In this document: piece by piece, positions 18,742 through 29,733 of the stretch
Position numbering within the stretch: position 1 is the first letter of the stretch
Layout: each line of letters starts with the position of its first letter
NCBI GenBank assembly: GCA_044226365.1
Contig: JBGAHE010000005.1
Span: 68,505 to 132,504, forward strand
Direction of reading: 5' to 3'
DNA from: JALHNI01 sp044226365
GTDB taxonomy: Bacteria > Acidobacteriota > Terriglobia > Bryobacterales > Bryobacteraceae
DNA: 64,000 nt
Program-made: the position numbers and the translations under genes
Notes under the pieces: model-generated
Databases searched by the model: none
The model's input: the letters and a program-made list of their open reading frames with translations, nothing else
Told to the model about the DNA's origin: nothing

Positions 18742-20429
18742 ATGACCGCGAATGGACTCTCGGCGTTTCTCGCGGCGCGCGACTTCGTCTTGCGGCATCG
18801 CGAAAGCCCCGAAGATGCTCTCCAGGAATTCCGCTGGCCTTCACTGACGCACTTCAACTGGGCGCTCGACTACTTCGATACCTTCGCGGCCAACCATGAG
18901 CACCTCGCCCTGTGGCTCGTCGACGACGACGGCACCGAACACCGACGCACCTACCAGGAGATGTCCCGGCGCTCGAACCAGGTAGCCAACTACCTGCGCA
19001 CTCACGGCGTCCGCCGTGGCCACCGTATCCTCCTGATGCTCAGCCAGGAGCCCGCGCTCTGGGAGTCGTTGCTGGCCATCATCAAACTCGGCGCCGTAGC
19101 CGTTCCGGCCAGCACGCTCCTCTCCGAAACCGATCTGGCGGATCGGCTGGAGCGGGGCGCCATCCGCCACGTCATCGCCGGCGCAGCCCATACCGCCGCC
19201 TTCGCCGCTCTCGATGGTCCTTTCACCCGGATCGTCACCGGCGCGCCCCCACCGGGCACCCAGGGCTGGCTACCCTTCTCGGACTCCGAGCACGCCTCCG
19301 CCCACTTCACTCCCGACGCCCCGACCGCCGCGGACGAACTCCTGCTGCTCTACTTCACCTCCGGCACCACCGCCAAGCCCAAGATCGTCCAGCACTCGCA
19401 TCAAAGCTATCCCGTCGGGCATCTCTCCACCCTCAGTTGGCTCGGCCTACAATCCGGTGATGTGCACTGGAACATCAGTTCCCCCGGCTGGGCGAAGCAC
19501 TCCTGGAGTTCGTTCTTCGCTCCGTGGAGCGCCGGCGCCACGGTGTTTGCGTACAACTACGCTCGCTTCGACGCGCGCCGCGTGCTCGACGTTCTCGTCA
19601 AACATCAGGTCACCACGCTTTGCGCGCCTCCCACGGTCTGGCGCATGCTCGTTCAGGAAAAGCTCAGCGAATACCGGACCTCGTTACGCGAGCTCTTAAG
19701 CGCCGGCGAACCCCTGAACCCCGAGTTGATCGAAACGCTGCGCACGGCCTGGAATCTCACCATCCGCGAAGGCTACGGCCAGACTGAAACTACCGCCCTC
19801 ATCGGCAATCGCCCCGGACATCCGCTTAAAGTCGGCTCGATGGGCCGGCCGCTGCCCGGTTATCGCTTCCTCATCCTGGACGAAGCGAATCAACCCGCCG
19901 CTGAAGGCGAACTCTGCCTCGACCTCTCTGACCCGCCAACCGGCCTGATGCTTGGCTACGCCGACCAAGACGACCGCCTCGCGGACCAAAGCCTCTACCG
20001 TACCGGCGACATCGTCTCCCGCGACGCTAACGGCTACTTCCACTTCATCGGGCGCGCGGACGATGTCTTCAAATCCTCCGACTATCGCCTCAGTCCGTTT
20101 GAGCTGGAAAGCGTCCTGCTACAGCATCCCGCCGTCGCCGAAGCCGCGGTGGTCCCAAGCCCGGACCCGTTGCGGCTTGCCGTCCCCAAAGCCTTCATCA
20201 CGCTCGCCGCTGGGCACGCCCCGGATCAGGTCACCGCCAACCACATCTTCGCGTTCCTCCGTCGGTCCCTCGCCCCCTACCAACGCATCCGTCGCCTGGA
20301 GTTCCGCCCACTGCCCAAGACGATCTCCGGCAAGATCCGGCGCGGCGAGTTGAGGCGCGAAGAAGCCACGCGCGGCGAGCGGCGCCCCGGCGAGTTTCTC
20401 GAAGGCGCAGTTGTGGTACGAGAGGAAGG

Positions 20430-20433
<4 letters not shown>
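18742..20433 (+). CDS. Medium-chain-type acyl-CoA synthetase (AMP-forming)
   Basis: 563 residues, ANL superfamily. The P-loop TSGTTAKPK is at 206-214, followed by EGYGQTET, YRTGDIVSRD and, near the C-terminus, LPKTISGKIRR with the catalytic lysine. The N-terminal region (HFNWALDYFDTFAANHEHLALWLV) places it in the MACS group, whose members activate medium or branched short-chain acids such as isobutyrate or 2-methylbutyrate to CoA thioesters. Its last 4 bp overlap the start of the mutase gene, so the two are translationally coupled and should supply one pathway: ligation of a short branched acid, then carbon-skeleton rearrangement. Confidence 0.88.
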
Positions 20434-22008
<1,575 letters not shown>

Positions 22009-22022
<14 letters not shown>

Positions 22023-22797
22023 CGACATCCCCCCCGCGCCGCTCCTCCAGACCATCGTCGCTGCTCTGGACTCGCTGGCAGGCGTCGAGCGGATCTGGCG
22101 CCACGGTCTCGTCCATCGTGGCGGACCGCACTATCGCTTGCGGGGGACAACCGGTCCGGCCAGCATCGGAGAAGACGAGTGCCATCTGCTCGGCCGCCTG
22201 ATTACGCGCTTCGCACCGTCCCGCTGTTTCGTCATCGGGAACGGCTTTGGCTTAAGCAGCGTCTGGATCGCCAAGCGCATGGAAGCAACCGGTGGGCAGA
22301 CGGTGGTGACGCTGGATAACCGGAGCGAAGGGGACGGAGACCGCTGCTTCTCAATCGCGGCGGCCCTCACGGCCCACCTTGAGTGCCGGATTCTCCGCAA
22401 CGCCTACGGCGCTTCCCCGCGCGACCTCGCACTCCACGCACAAGGCGAGCGCTACGACCTCATCTTCATCGACGGCAATCATGCTCACCCCCACGTCGTT
22501 CACGACTTTCGCGGCGCCGAACCACTGCTGAGCGAACACGGCATTGTCTGTTGGCACGACTATTGGCTGCCAGGCGTCGCCGAAAGCGTCGCGGACGCGC
22601 AGCGCCGTGGAATGCAATGCTGGCTGGTGAGGACCTCCTGCGAAATGGTCTTCGGCACCAGAAGCCCCGCCGTGCACGCAGCGTTGCGAACGCTGTTCGA
22701 GAGTGCCGAAGCACCGCGCAGGCGTTGGCATCCATGGGCGCGACTCCGGCTCACCAGCGCCTACCTCAGCGCCCAGCTCCAGCAGCAGCGCCGTTAG
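22009..22797 (+). CDS. Class I SAM-dependent methyltransferase (Methyltransf_24 type)
   Basis: 262 residues from the GTG chosen. SAM motif I reads CFVIGNGFGLSSVWIAK, and DLIFIDGNHAHPHVVHDF followed by GIVCWHDYW is the core of the Methyltransf_24 group, often found in glycan or lipid tailoring. An open frame extends upstream but only inside the mutase coding region. The chosen start overlaps the mutase by 14 bp, and the stop overlaps the convergent phosphodiesterase-like gene by 4 bp. No link to acyl-CoA metabolism is obvious; the methyl acceptor is unknown. Confidence 0.75.
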
Positions 22798-24272
22798 CGC
22801 AGCAGGGGCCGGCCGGGTAAATCGACGTGATCCACGCCCATTGCTTCACAAGCAGTCGCGGCAAAGTCGATCGCCCGTACTGGCCCATCCCATCGCACCG
22901 CCCGCTTGGCCTTGCTGGGCACGATGCAGGCCCAGGCGCCCTCGCAGTGATTGCCCACGCGCCCGGAGCCGACGCCCGCACGCAGCACCTCGCCAAATTG
23001 CGGCGACACAACGCGGCGCAACCCGACCGAGGATCGCTCGGCCCACAGCACCACCAGATCTGGCAGCAGCGAGGACGCCGGCCCCGGCGTGTCGAGGTCA
23101 GCCGCGCGCAGCACCGCGCGCACTACCTTCCCTCTCTCCGGCTCCCCGAAAGTCTCCAGTCCTGCGGTAATCTCGGCCAGCAGTTGCTCCGCTTCGCCCG
23201 GCCTCACGATGCCCTCGCGTTCCCGGCCCTGAAGATTGAGCCGGATAAACCCTGCGCCGTCGCTGGTCACGACGAACGCGCGGGTACGGCCCCAATCTGT
23301 GTGCCCATGCTCCAGCCGCGCGGTCAATCCCAGTGCCACGCGATCCGGCAGCATCTCGGCCACGCGAGCCCGCAGACCCGTCGGCACCCATCGCCGAACC
23401 CGCGCGAGCGGACTCTCGTGGGAAGCCGCCGCACTTGGCCGCAGCACCCTCTCCAGCATCTCCGCCAGCAGGTCCGCTCGTGACGTCTCCGGCCCCATCC
23501 CCAGCGGCGAGAACAGCACGACATCGGCCGTCGCTGGCAGCGCGGCGAGAATTTGACCTAACGCCTGATCGGCCCGCTCGTAAATACTGGCCAGCAGCGA
23601 GGGCTCTTCCCCGCTGGTCGCCACGTCCTGGTCCAAAGAATCCCGCCACAGTTGATGTCCAGCGAGATGTGGCGCGGCAAAGGTGAGCCACACCAGATCG
23701 AACGGCTGCTCCTGCAAACAAGTGATGGCTGCCTGTGCCAACCGTTCCGACGCCTGCTCCAGCACGCTCCGCATTGCGCGCAGACGCGGCAGGGACGCCG
23801 GTCCAAAGACTTCGTGGCAGCCCGGCGCCGGCCCGAAGCGCTTTCTCAGCGTCGTTCGCCTCGCGGGCGAAGAAGTCCACTCCGGCAGGACGAAGCGAGT
23901 CTGGAACTGCCAGCCACAGATCGCGAGCCCATGCTTCGTCACCAAGCGGCCACACTCGGGCGGGTCGATGATCAGTAGACGCTTCCCGGCCCCGTCCAAG
24001 CGCGCGAAGACGGAGTCCTCCGGCTTCATGGGCTCAGCCAGCCTCATGCGCTGTTGCGCCGCGCACCATTGCGTGGGATAGTGCGACCCGTGAGCGGACA
24101 TGCTCCGCCCCGTGTAGAGGCTGCGATAGACCGACGCATGCAGCGGCGTCGACTCGATCGGGTAAACCCGGCCCCGGCAGAACAGTTCGGCGCAGTGCGG
24201 CAGCCGCCCCTCCGCCATCATCCTTCGCCACAGCGGTTCCGCCACCGCATCGAACGAAAGGAGGGCGAGCAC
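22794..24272 (-). CDS. Type I phosphodiesterase/alkaline-phosphatase-superfamily protein
   Basis: About 492 residues from the GTG chosen. The start VLALLSFDAVAEPLWRRMMAEGRLPHCAELFCRG is the family's N-terminal metal-site strand and helix, with STPLHASVYRSLYTGRSMSAHG supplying the nucleophile Ser/Thr region. VWLTFAAPHLAGHQ and DVVLFSPLGMGPE give later metal-site positions, though the canonical Asp-His pairs are partly replaced (VLFSPLGMG instead of SDHGM), so catalysis may be altered. The open frame extends to 24389, but that overlaps the divergent gene; GTG at 24272 fits the domain start and has TACAAT 6 nt upstream. Related proteins act on sugar-phosphates, nucleotides or lipids. Confidence 0.7.
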   Translation of the reverse strand: MLALLSFDAVAEPLWRRMMAEGRLPHCAELFCRGRVYPIESTPLHASVYRSLYTGRSMSAHGSHYPTQWCAAQQRMRLAEPMKPEDSVFARLDGAGKRLLIIDPPECGRLVTKHGLAICGWQFQTRFVLPEWTSSPARRTTLRKRFGPAPGCHEVFGPASLPRLRAMRSVLEQASERLAQAAITCLQEQPFDLVWLTFAAPHLAGHQLWRDSLDQDVATSGEEPSLLASIYERADQALGQILAALPATADVVLFSPLGMGPETSRADLLAEMLERVLRPSAAASHESPLARVRRWVPTGLRARVAEMLPDRVALGLTARLEHGHTDWGRTRAFVVTSDGAGFIRLNLQGREREGIVRPGEAEQLLAEITAGLETFGEPERGKVVRAVLRAADLDTPGPASSLLPDLVVLWAERSSVGLRRVVSPQFGEVLRAGVGSGRVGNHCEGAWACIVPSKAKRAVRWDGPVRAIDFAATACEAMGVDHVDLPGRPLLR

Positions 24273-24278
24273 CGAGTC

Positions 24279-24284
24279 ATTGTA
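24279..24284 (-). promoter_or_regulatory. Possible -10 element, phosphodiesterase-like gene
   Basis: TACAAT on the minus strand, six bases (GACTCG), then GTG at the position where family similarity begins. No Shine-Dalgarno sequence. Same geometry as the MFS gene. Confidence 0.4.
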
Positions 24285-24381
24285 GCGAGGGCGAAAGGCG
24301 GGTCGTAACTTTTCCTTCTCCGTGTGAGCCACTTCCGCTCGCCAATCCGCGCTTAGATGTGGAGCGAAATGGAGGATGCCA

Positions 24382-25281
24382 ATGGACACTCAACCGAATA
24401 GACAGCCGGCCCGGATTTTCGGCCTGGCGATGATGATTCTCGGGTTAGCGGGAGGTTGGTACAACTGGTACCTCGCCACCAACGAAGGAGAGTTTTCCAC
24501 GAAGCTTTGCGTCTTCACGCCGCTGGCCCTGGCCGGCGGCCTGCTGATGGCTCTGCGGCCGGAATGGGCTGGCCCCTGGCAGGCAGATAGCACTCCGGCG
24601 CACAAGCGCGCATTAATCGCGGTGATCGTCTTCATGGCGATCGGGTCGGGCCTCGAGTTCTTCCTGTTGCACCGGGTAGTTGACCGGCAGGCGCCGCAGC
24701 AGAACGTGATCGCCTGGAAGCCGGAGATGGGCCGCCCCACTTTGCCGCTGGCCCTGGCGACCCGTGTGGTCGAGGCCTCCGCTCCGGTAGCGGTTTCCTT
24801 CCTCGGCCGCCAGTATCGCCTGGGATCGTACAACGAACGCAACAACCGGATGTGGGAGTTCGTCACGGGCGGCGAGACCGTCAACAACTGGACCACATTG
24901 CTGACCTTGATCGACCGGCCGGACGCCCGCAGCCGCCAGGACCTCGATCGCCTGGCCGAGGGCATACTCGCGACCTACCGTTCTCGCGGCGCCAGGATTC
25001 TGATGGCGCGCACCATGGCTCCAAAGCCGAACCTGGTCTTCAACTATGCCATCGCCGCTTTCGAGGAACCCCAGCGGCGGCGCTACGAGCTGAACTTCGT
25101 CAAGATGCAACTGGGGGCGGACCATGCCAACGTAGCGGTGTACGGCGTCCGCATTGCCGACCCCCAAGACTACCGAACCAAAGCGCGCGCTTTCGTCGAG
25201 GCGAACTCGAGCGAGATCGGCCGCGCCCTGGAGAACCTGACGATGCCGGACTTGGCCACCTTGCCGCGGCGCGAGTTCTAG
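24382..25281 (+). CDS. Hypothetical membrane protein with exported C-terminal domain
   Basis: 299 residues. Three hydrophobic segments lie near residues 11-27, 42-58 and 76-96, followed by a soluble region of about 200 residues (GRQYRLGSYNERNNRMWEFVTGGETVNNWTT and onward). That region has mixed alpha/beta character and no motif I recognise. An ATG two codons earlier touches the GGAGG sequence, so the ATG 6 nt after GGAGG is chosen. The stop is 10 bp from the convergent carboxypeptidase-regulatory-like gene. Function unknown. Confidence 0.65.
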   Translation: MDTQPNRQPARIFGLAMMILGLAGGWYNWYLATNEGEFSTKLCVFTPLALAGGLLMALRPEWAGPWQADSTPAHKRALIAVIVFMAIGSGLEFFLLHRVVDRQAPQQNVIAWKPEMGRPTLPLALATRVVEASAPVAVSFLGRQYRLGSYNERNNRMWEFVTGGETVNNWTTLLTLIDRPDARSRQDLDRLAEGILATYRSRGARILMARTMAPKPNLVFNYAIAAFEEPQRRRYELNFVKMQLGADHANVAVYGVRIADPQDYRTKARAFVEANSSEIGRALENLTMPDLATLPRREF

Positions 25282-25291
25282 ACGGCCAGAA

Positions 25292-26626
25292 TCAAGGCGA
25301 CGCCAAGAAGCCCGGGCAGGCCGGCACCGGGAACGTCAGAACCAGGTTGCCCACGCTGACTCGCAGATCAACGGGAATGGCGAAGGAGTTCATCCGGGTG
25401 CCCGTGGCGTAACGGCGCCAAGCGGGGCAACGCCGCAGCGCTTCCGGCTTCAGGTCGAGATAGGCTCGCAATTCTCCCGCGCCACGATCGGTGCTGGAGA
25501 TCTCGAAGACGCCAGCTACGGCGTGGGCGGTTTCCCGCCGTTGCTGCTGGCGCAGGAGCTCCACCGAGGCCGTCTCCGCAGGTGTGCCATCGCTGAAGTT
25601 GACTCGGCCTGAGAAGTGGGTCGGCCTTTCCAAACGAGCCACCCGCATGTCGAGCCCCTTGAGTGCCTCGCGCCGCGCGACACTCACCACAGTAGCCTGT
25701 GAGCGTTCGGAGACACCGGGGTAGTAGGTGAGCGCGGCGCCTCGCAGGTCGAGGCAGTTGGCAGCCAGGTAGTAGCGACCAGGGCTGAGGTCTGCGAAGA
25801 CATAGCGGCCTTCCTCGTTGGTCCAGGCCATGTGCTGCCGCCCTTTCTCGCCCGTCGCTTCGAGCGTCAGGCAGACTCCGGGCAAGGGCTCGCCCTCCGC
25901 GTTCAAGACCCGCCCGGAAAGGGACTGGGCCTCCGCGATAATGCACAGCACGTCGGCGGTAGAGTCCATCTTCAAAGTCACCGTCGGAAACTGGCGATAA
26001 TCGCGCGGACGCGGTCCCGAGGGTTGGGCAAAGGCCAGTTGGTGCCCGGCCGGCAGCACGGGTGTGATCGAGTAAGAACCAGGCGGCAAGCCGTAGAGCT
26101 CGAAGATACCCTCCTCATCGGTCTGCACCGTGCGGCGGCCACCCGGACCCTCAATCGCCACCGCAGTTCCCACCATCGGGCCGCTGTGATCAGGCGCGCT
26201 GAGCAACACTGTGCTGGCGAGGCGGGTCACTAGTGCCGATCGAGGAAGTTGCCGCAGGAAACGCAGGTCCGCCACCGCCTTCGAGAAGTCCTGCCGATTG
26301 CGGCCACAAGCGGCCTCCCCCCAAGCTCCGTGCAGATAGCCGGCGAAGAAAAGATGTCGTTGGCCGACCCGATAGTTGGGGGAGCAACTATCGCGGTGAA
26401 TGGGAAACGATAGCAGTTCGTCCCGCCCCGGACCCTTGAACGACTCGAAGACACGCACGATGGCGACCATCGAGGCGGATGGTTCGGTCGACGGGTCCAG
26501 ACGGATCACCTCGCCGCCAAACACGCCGGCGGCCTGCTTCCAAGCGTCCCCCACTGAGGGATAAGCGTTACAACTGCAAGCAGAACAGGCTGTGGCACTC
26601 CATAGGATCAAGATGGCGAGACGCAT
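25292..26626 (-). CDS. Secreted protein with TIMP-like Cys motif and carboxypeptidase-regulatory-like domains
   Basis: 444 residues. The N-terminal signal sequence runs into ACSACSCNAYPSVGDAWKQA, a Cys-rich start like the NTR/TIMP fold (residues about 16-125, with further Cys at SFPIHRDSCSPNY and EAACGRN). Two or three CarboxypepD_reg-like beta-sandwiches follow (EGIFELYGLPPGSYSITPVLPAG; SGRVLNAEGEPLPGVCL with RYVFADLSPGRYYLAA; FSGRVNFSDGTPAETASV). Such modules are carbohydrate- or protein-binding accessories on the cell surface. GGGAGG lies about 8 nt before the ATG. Common in Acidobacteria; specific role unknown. Confidence 0.7.
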   Translation of the reverse strand: MRLAILILWSATACSACSCNAYPSVGDAWKQAAGVFGGEVIRLDPSTEPSASMVAIVRVFESFKGPGRDELLSFPIHRDSCSPNYRVGQRHLFFAGYLHGAWGEAACGRNRQDFSKAVADLRFLRQLPRSALVTRLASTVLLSAPDHSGPMVGTAVAIEGPGGRRTVQTDEEGIFELYGLPPGSYSITPVLPAGHQLAFAQPSGPRPRDYRQFPTVTLKMDSTADVLCIIAEAQSLSGRVLNAEGEPLPGVCLTLEATGEKGRQHMAWTNEEGRYVFADLSPGRYYLAANCLDLRGAALTYYPGVSERSQATVVSVARREALKGLDMRVARLERPTHFSGRVNFSDGTPAETASVELLRQQQRRETAHAVAGVFEISSTDRGAGELRAYLDLKPEALRRCPAWRRYATGTRMNSFAIPVDLRVSVGNLVLTFPVPACPGFLASP

Positions 26627-26734
26627 GCGCGTATCCTCCCATCGCTAGGAACATTCTAACGGGCTCAACGATGGCCAGTATGCGCACTGACGCGTACGCC
26701 ACCGGCGAAGACTCTATCCACTAGTCCGACGGCA

Positions 26735-26768
26735 CGAACCGCACCGTCCGTGGGGGCGATGCGGTTCG
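26735..26768 (-). terminator. 9-bp hairpin after lon
   Basis: CGAACCGCA (26735-26743) and TGCGGTTCG (26760-26768) pair perfectly, 26 bp after the lon stop on the minus strand. No T-run follows, so terminator function is uncertain. The rest of the 167-bp gap shows nothing else. Confidence 0.35.
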
Positions 26769-26793
26769 CGTTCTGACGCGGGCGCTAAAGAGT

Positions 26794-29157
26794 TCAGGCA
26801 GCGATGGGGATGAGCCCTTGCTTGGCGATTCCGGGAATCGCCGCGCGCAAGACATCCTGTACGTGGCCGGCGAAGACGAACTCCATCTCCTGCCGGGCGT
26901 CGGCGGGCAGATCGCGCAAGTCCTTCTCGTTCTGCTTCGGAAGGATGATGCGTTGGATGCCCAGCCGCCGGGCGGCCAGCACCTTTTCCTTGATACCGCC
27001 GACGGGCAGCACCAGGCCGGACAAGGTCACTTCGCCCGTCATGGCGGTGTCACTGCGTACCGGCAAGCCGGTATAGAGGGACGCGAGAGCCGTGGTCATC
27101 GTGACCCCCGCGGACGGGCCATCCTTAGGGGTGGCGCCGGCGGGGACGTGCACATGCACCCCGTGCTTGCGGAACATCTGCTGGTCAATGTTGAACTGAC
27201 CGGCGTGCGACCAGACGTAGCTTTGCGCCGTCTTCGCCGACTCCTGCATCACGTTCCCCAACTGACCGGTGATCGCGAGCCCCTTGCCGTCTTTGAGCAA
27301 GGCCGCTTCGATGTAGAGGACGTCGCCGCCCGCTTCGGTCCAGGCCAAGCCCGTGGCCACGCCGGGAGGGACGTCCTTGCGGGCTTCTTCCGGCGTGAAG
27401 CGTTCCGGGCCCAGCAACTCTTCGAGTTGCTCCGGACCAACGTGGACCGGGTCCTGGCCGGGAGCGCTTTCCGCTGTCTTGAGCGCGAGCTTGCGCATCA
27501 CGCGGCCGATGGAGCGTTCCAGTTGCCGCACCCCCGCCTCGCGCGTGTAGCCCGAGACGATGCGCCGCAAGGCCTCGTCAGAGATGGTCACCGCCTCCGC
27601 CGTGAGGCCGGTCTCTTTTAGTTGCTTCGGCACCTGATAGCGCCGGGCGATCTCGAGTTTCTCCTCGTTGCTGTAGCCGGCCAGGCGCACGATCTCCATG
27701 CGGTCCAGCAGCGGCTGCGGAATGCTGTCGAGCGTGTTGGCCGTCATCACGAAGAAGACCTTCGAGATGTCGAACGGCAGGTCGAGATAGTTATCGCGGA
27801 AAGTCCGGTTCTGCTCGGGATCGAGAATTTCGAGCAGGGCGGCCGCGGGGTCGCCGCGGAAGTCACGGCCCAGCTTGTCGACCTCGTCGAGCATCAGCAC
27901 CGGGTCATTCGCCCCCGCCCGACGCACGGCCTGGATAATGCGGCCGGGCATCGCGCCGATGTACGTGCGGCGATGGCCGCGGAGTTCGGACTCGTCGTGC
28001 AACCCGCCCAAGCTAAGACGCTCAAACTTGCGGCCGAGGGCGCGGGCGATCGATTGACCCAGCGACGTCTTACCGACGCCGGGAGGGCCCACGAAGCACA
28101 GGATCGGCGACTTCGCGCCGGCGTTCAGCTTGAGCACCCCCAGGTGCTCCAGGATGCGTTCCTTCACCGGCTCAACGCCGTAGTGTTCGTCGGCCAGGAT
28201 CTTACGGGCGCCCGCAATGTCGATCGCGACTCCATTGGATTTGGCAAAGGGGAGCTCCAGGATCAGTTCGAGCCAAGCCCGGCCGACGTTGTAGTCGGGA
28301 GCCTGGGGCGAAAGACGGTCCAGACGCGACATCTCGCGGTCGGCCTCCTTGCGGACCTCTTCCGGCAATTCCGCAGTCTTCAGGCGGTCGCGGAGGACAT
28401 CGAGTTCTGAGTCGCCGTCCTTGCCGCCGAGTTCCTGCTGAATCGCCCGGAGCTGCTGGCGGAGAAAGTAGTCGCGTTGCTCCTTGCCCATTTCGGTCTG
28501 GGCTTTGGAAGCGATTTTGTCACGGATTTCCAGAATTTCGAGCTCGTGCGCCAGGTAAGTGTGCACCGTCCGCAGGGCAACCAACCGACTTTGGGCGGAC
28601 AGGAGCGAATGTTCGAGTTCGACATCCAGTCCGAAGAAGCTGGCAATCGTCCACGAGAGCTGCAGCGGGTCGGCCTGTGCGGCGATCAGCCGAGTGACGT
28701 CCGGCGGGAGCTCGACGTTGGCATGCTTGAGCACGTCCGTAGCGGCTTCCACCACGGCGCGGCGGAGTGCTTCGATTTCCTGCGGCGAATCTTCCGCCGA
28801 CTCATCGTTAACGGGCAGCGGCAAGGGCTGGAAGGACGCGCTGAGGTACTCCTCGCCCTCGAAAACGAGATCGGTCACGCGCTCAAGACCCATCACGAGA
28901 AGGTCGTAGTGTCCGTCGGCTCGGCGCTTGGCGCGCTTGATGACCGCCGTGGTGGCCGTGGGGAAAAAGTCTTTTGGCTCAGGGACTTCCACCGCGCCAT
29001 CACGTTGGGTGACGACCAAGATCTCCTTCCCTTCCCGGGCAAGGGCAGCCTCTATCGCAGCGATTGACCGCACGCGCCCGACCGAGAGCGGCATCAGGAG
29101 ATTCGGGAACAGAACTGTGTTTTTAATGGCGAGGACGGGAAGTGCTTGCTCGGTCAT
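26794..29157 (-). CDS. lon: ATP-dependent protease Lon
   Basis: 787 residues, full length. The LAN substrate-binding domain starts at LPVLAIKNTVLFPNLLMPLSVGR; the AAA+ module has Walker A GPPGVGKTS (357-365) and Walker B MLDEVDKL; the C-terminal Ser-Lys protease has S682 in KDGPSAGVTM and K723 in GGIKEKVLAARR. Lon degrades misfolded and regulatory proteins in the cytoplasm. The chosen ATG has AGAGGT upstream and begins at the conserved domain. A HAIR-like sequence lies 23 bp upstream of the start (separate entry), suggesting heat-shock control. Confidence 0.97.
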   Translation of the reverse strand: MTEQALPVLAIKNTVLFPNLLMPLSVGRVRSIAAIEAALAREGKEILVVTQRDGAVEVPEPKDFFPTATTAVIKRAKRRADGHYDLLVMGLERVTDLVFEGEEYLSASFQPLPLPVNDESAEDSPQEIEALRRAVVEAATDVLKHANVELPPDVTRLIAAQADPLQLSWTIASFFGLDVELEHSLLSAQSRLVALRTVHTYLAHELEILEIRDKIASKAQTEMGKEQRDYFLRQQLRAIQQELGGKDGDSELDVLRDRLKTAELPEEVRKEADREMSRLDRLSPQAPDYNVGRAWLELILELPFAKSNGVAIDIAGARKILADEHYGVEPVKERILEHLGVLKLNAGAKSPILCFVGPPGVGKTSLGQSIARALGRKFERLSLGGLHDESELRGHRRTYIGAMPGRIIQAVRRAGANDPVLMLDEVDKLGRDFRGDPAAALLEILDPEQNRTFRDNYLDLPFDISKVFFVMTANTLDSIPQPLLDRMEIVRLAGYSNEEKLEIARRYQVPKQLKETGLTAEAVTISDEALRRIVSGYTREAGVRQLERSIGRVMRKLALKTAESAPGQDPVHVGPEQLEELLGPERFTPEEARKDVPPGVATGLAWTEAGGDVLYIEAALLKDGKGLAITGQLGNVMQESAKTAQSYVWSHAGQFNIDQQMFRKHGVHVHVPAGATPKDGPSAGVTMTTALASLYTGLPVRSDTAMTGEVTLSGLVLPVGGIKEKVLAARRLGIQRIILPKQNEKDLRDLPADARQEMEFVFAGHVQDVLRAAIPGIAKQGLIPIAA

Positions 29158-29180
29158 TTGATTTACCTCTTTGCACATAA

Positions 29181-29201
29181 GATGAGCATCAAGCACTCAA
29201 G
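29181..29201 (-). promoter_or_regulatory. HAIR-like (HspR operator) site upstream of lon
   Basis: GATGAGC, 7 bp, ACTCAAG. The HspR consensus is CTTGAGT-N7-ACTCAAG: one arm matches 7/7, the other 4/7, and the spacer is exactly 7. It lies 23 bp from the lon ATG. HspR control of lon through such sites is known in Streptomyces. Whether an hspR gene exists here cannot be seen. Confidence 0.4.
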
Positions 29202-29281
29202 GTTTCAGCCTTCGCAAAGCCGCATAGGCCCAATCGGGTTCGGGTCCCGGGTTCGGTCAGGTCTTTGGAAGGGAGCCTGGA

Positions 29282-29329
29282 TTTGTTTTGAACAAGATCG
29301 CTGGGTTCCTTTTCCATATTTTGCTTTTC
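29282..29329 (+). repeat. Imperfect direct repeat, copy 1
   Basis: Starts TTTGTTTTGA and contains GGTTC then TTTTC and CTTTT. It aligns without gaps to the copy 191 bp downstream, with about ten or eleven mismatches in 48 bases. Confidence 0.6.
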
Positions 29330-29472
29330 ACGCGCGAAGGCGGCCGGAATCAGCGCACAAAAATTCATCCTTTTCTGGGGGGGGCTGCGCAAGAGAGTGG
29401 ATCGCCGCCGCAGCCGCGGACCCACGCAGGTCAGGCTTCTCAGGTTCCTGGGAGACATGAGAAGCGACTTCT

Positions 29473-29520
29473 TTTGTTTTGAGCGACATCCCCAGGTTCG
29501 TTTTCAATTTTTTACTTTTT
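29473..29520 (+). repeat. Imperfect direct repeat, copy 2
   Basis: Second copy, about 78% identical to the first. Both share TTTGTTTTGA, GGTTC and the T-rich tract in the same register. No inverted ends or target duplications were seen. Confidence 0.6.
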
Positions 29521-29733
29521 CAAGCCAGAGACCAGGCAAGCAATCCGGTCGGGCGCTTTTCGCTGGGCTCCGCCCGAAGGCCTCCGAGCATGAGCGTAGC
29601 AGAGCCCGCCAAACCTCCCGTTCGAACTTCGGCAGCTTGTACTTTGTTTGCTTGAGGTTAGAAGAAATGAATTCAGAGGGACCCCAAATGAGTACCAGAA
29701 CGATAGACAAGTCTAAGCACCCCGGCGCCTCAC

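Larger units (their letters stand above)
29158..29733 (+). other. 576-bp stretch without a recognisable gene
   Basis: Open frames here have no ribosome binding site, no family resemblance and low-complexity translations. The stretch holds the lon upstream region with its HAIR-like site and a pair of diverged 48-bp direct repeats. T-rich tracts and AT content stand out from the flanking genes. Confidence 0.6.

Noticed and set aside
26627..26793. Small gene in the gap after lon
   Set aside because: The only open frame runs through the convergent gene start and lacks a ribosome binding site; the gap shows only a hairpin.
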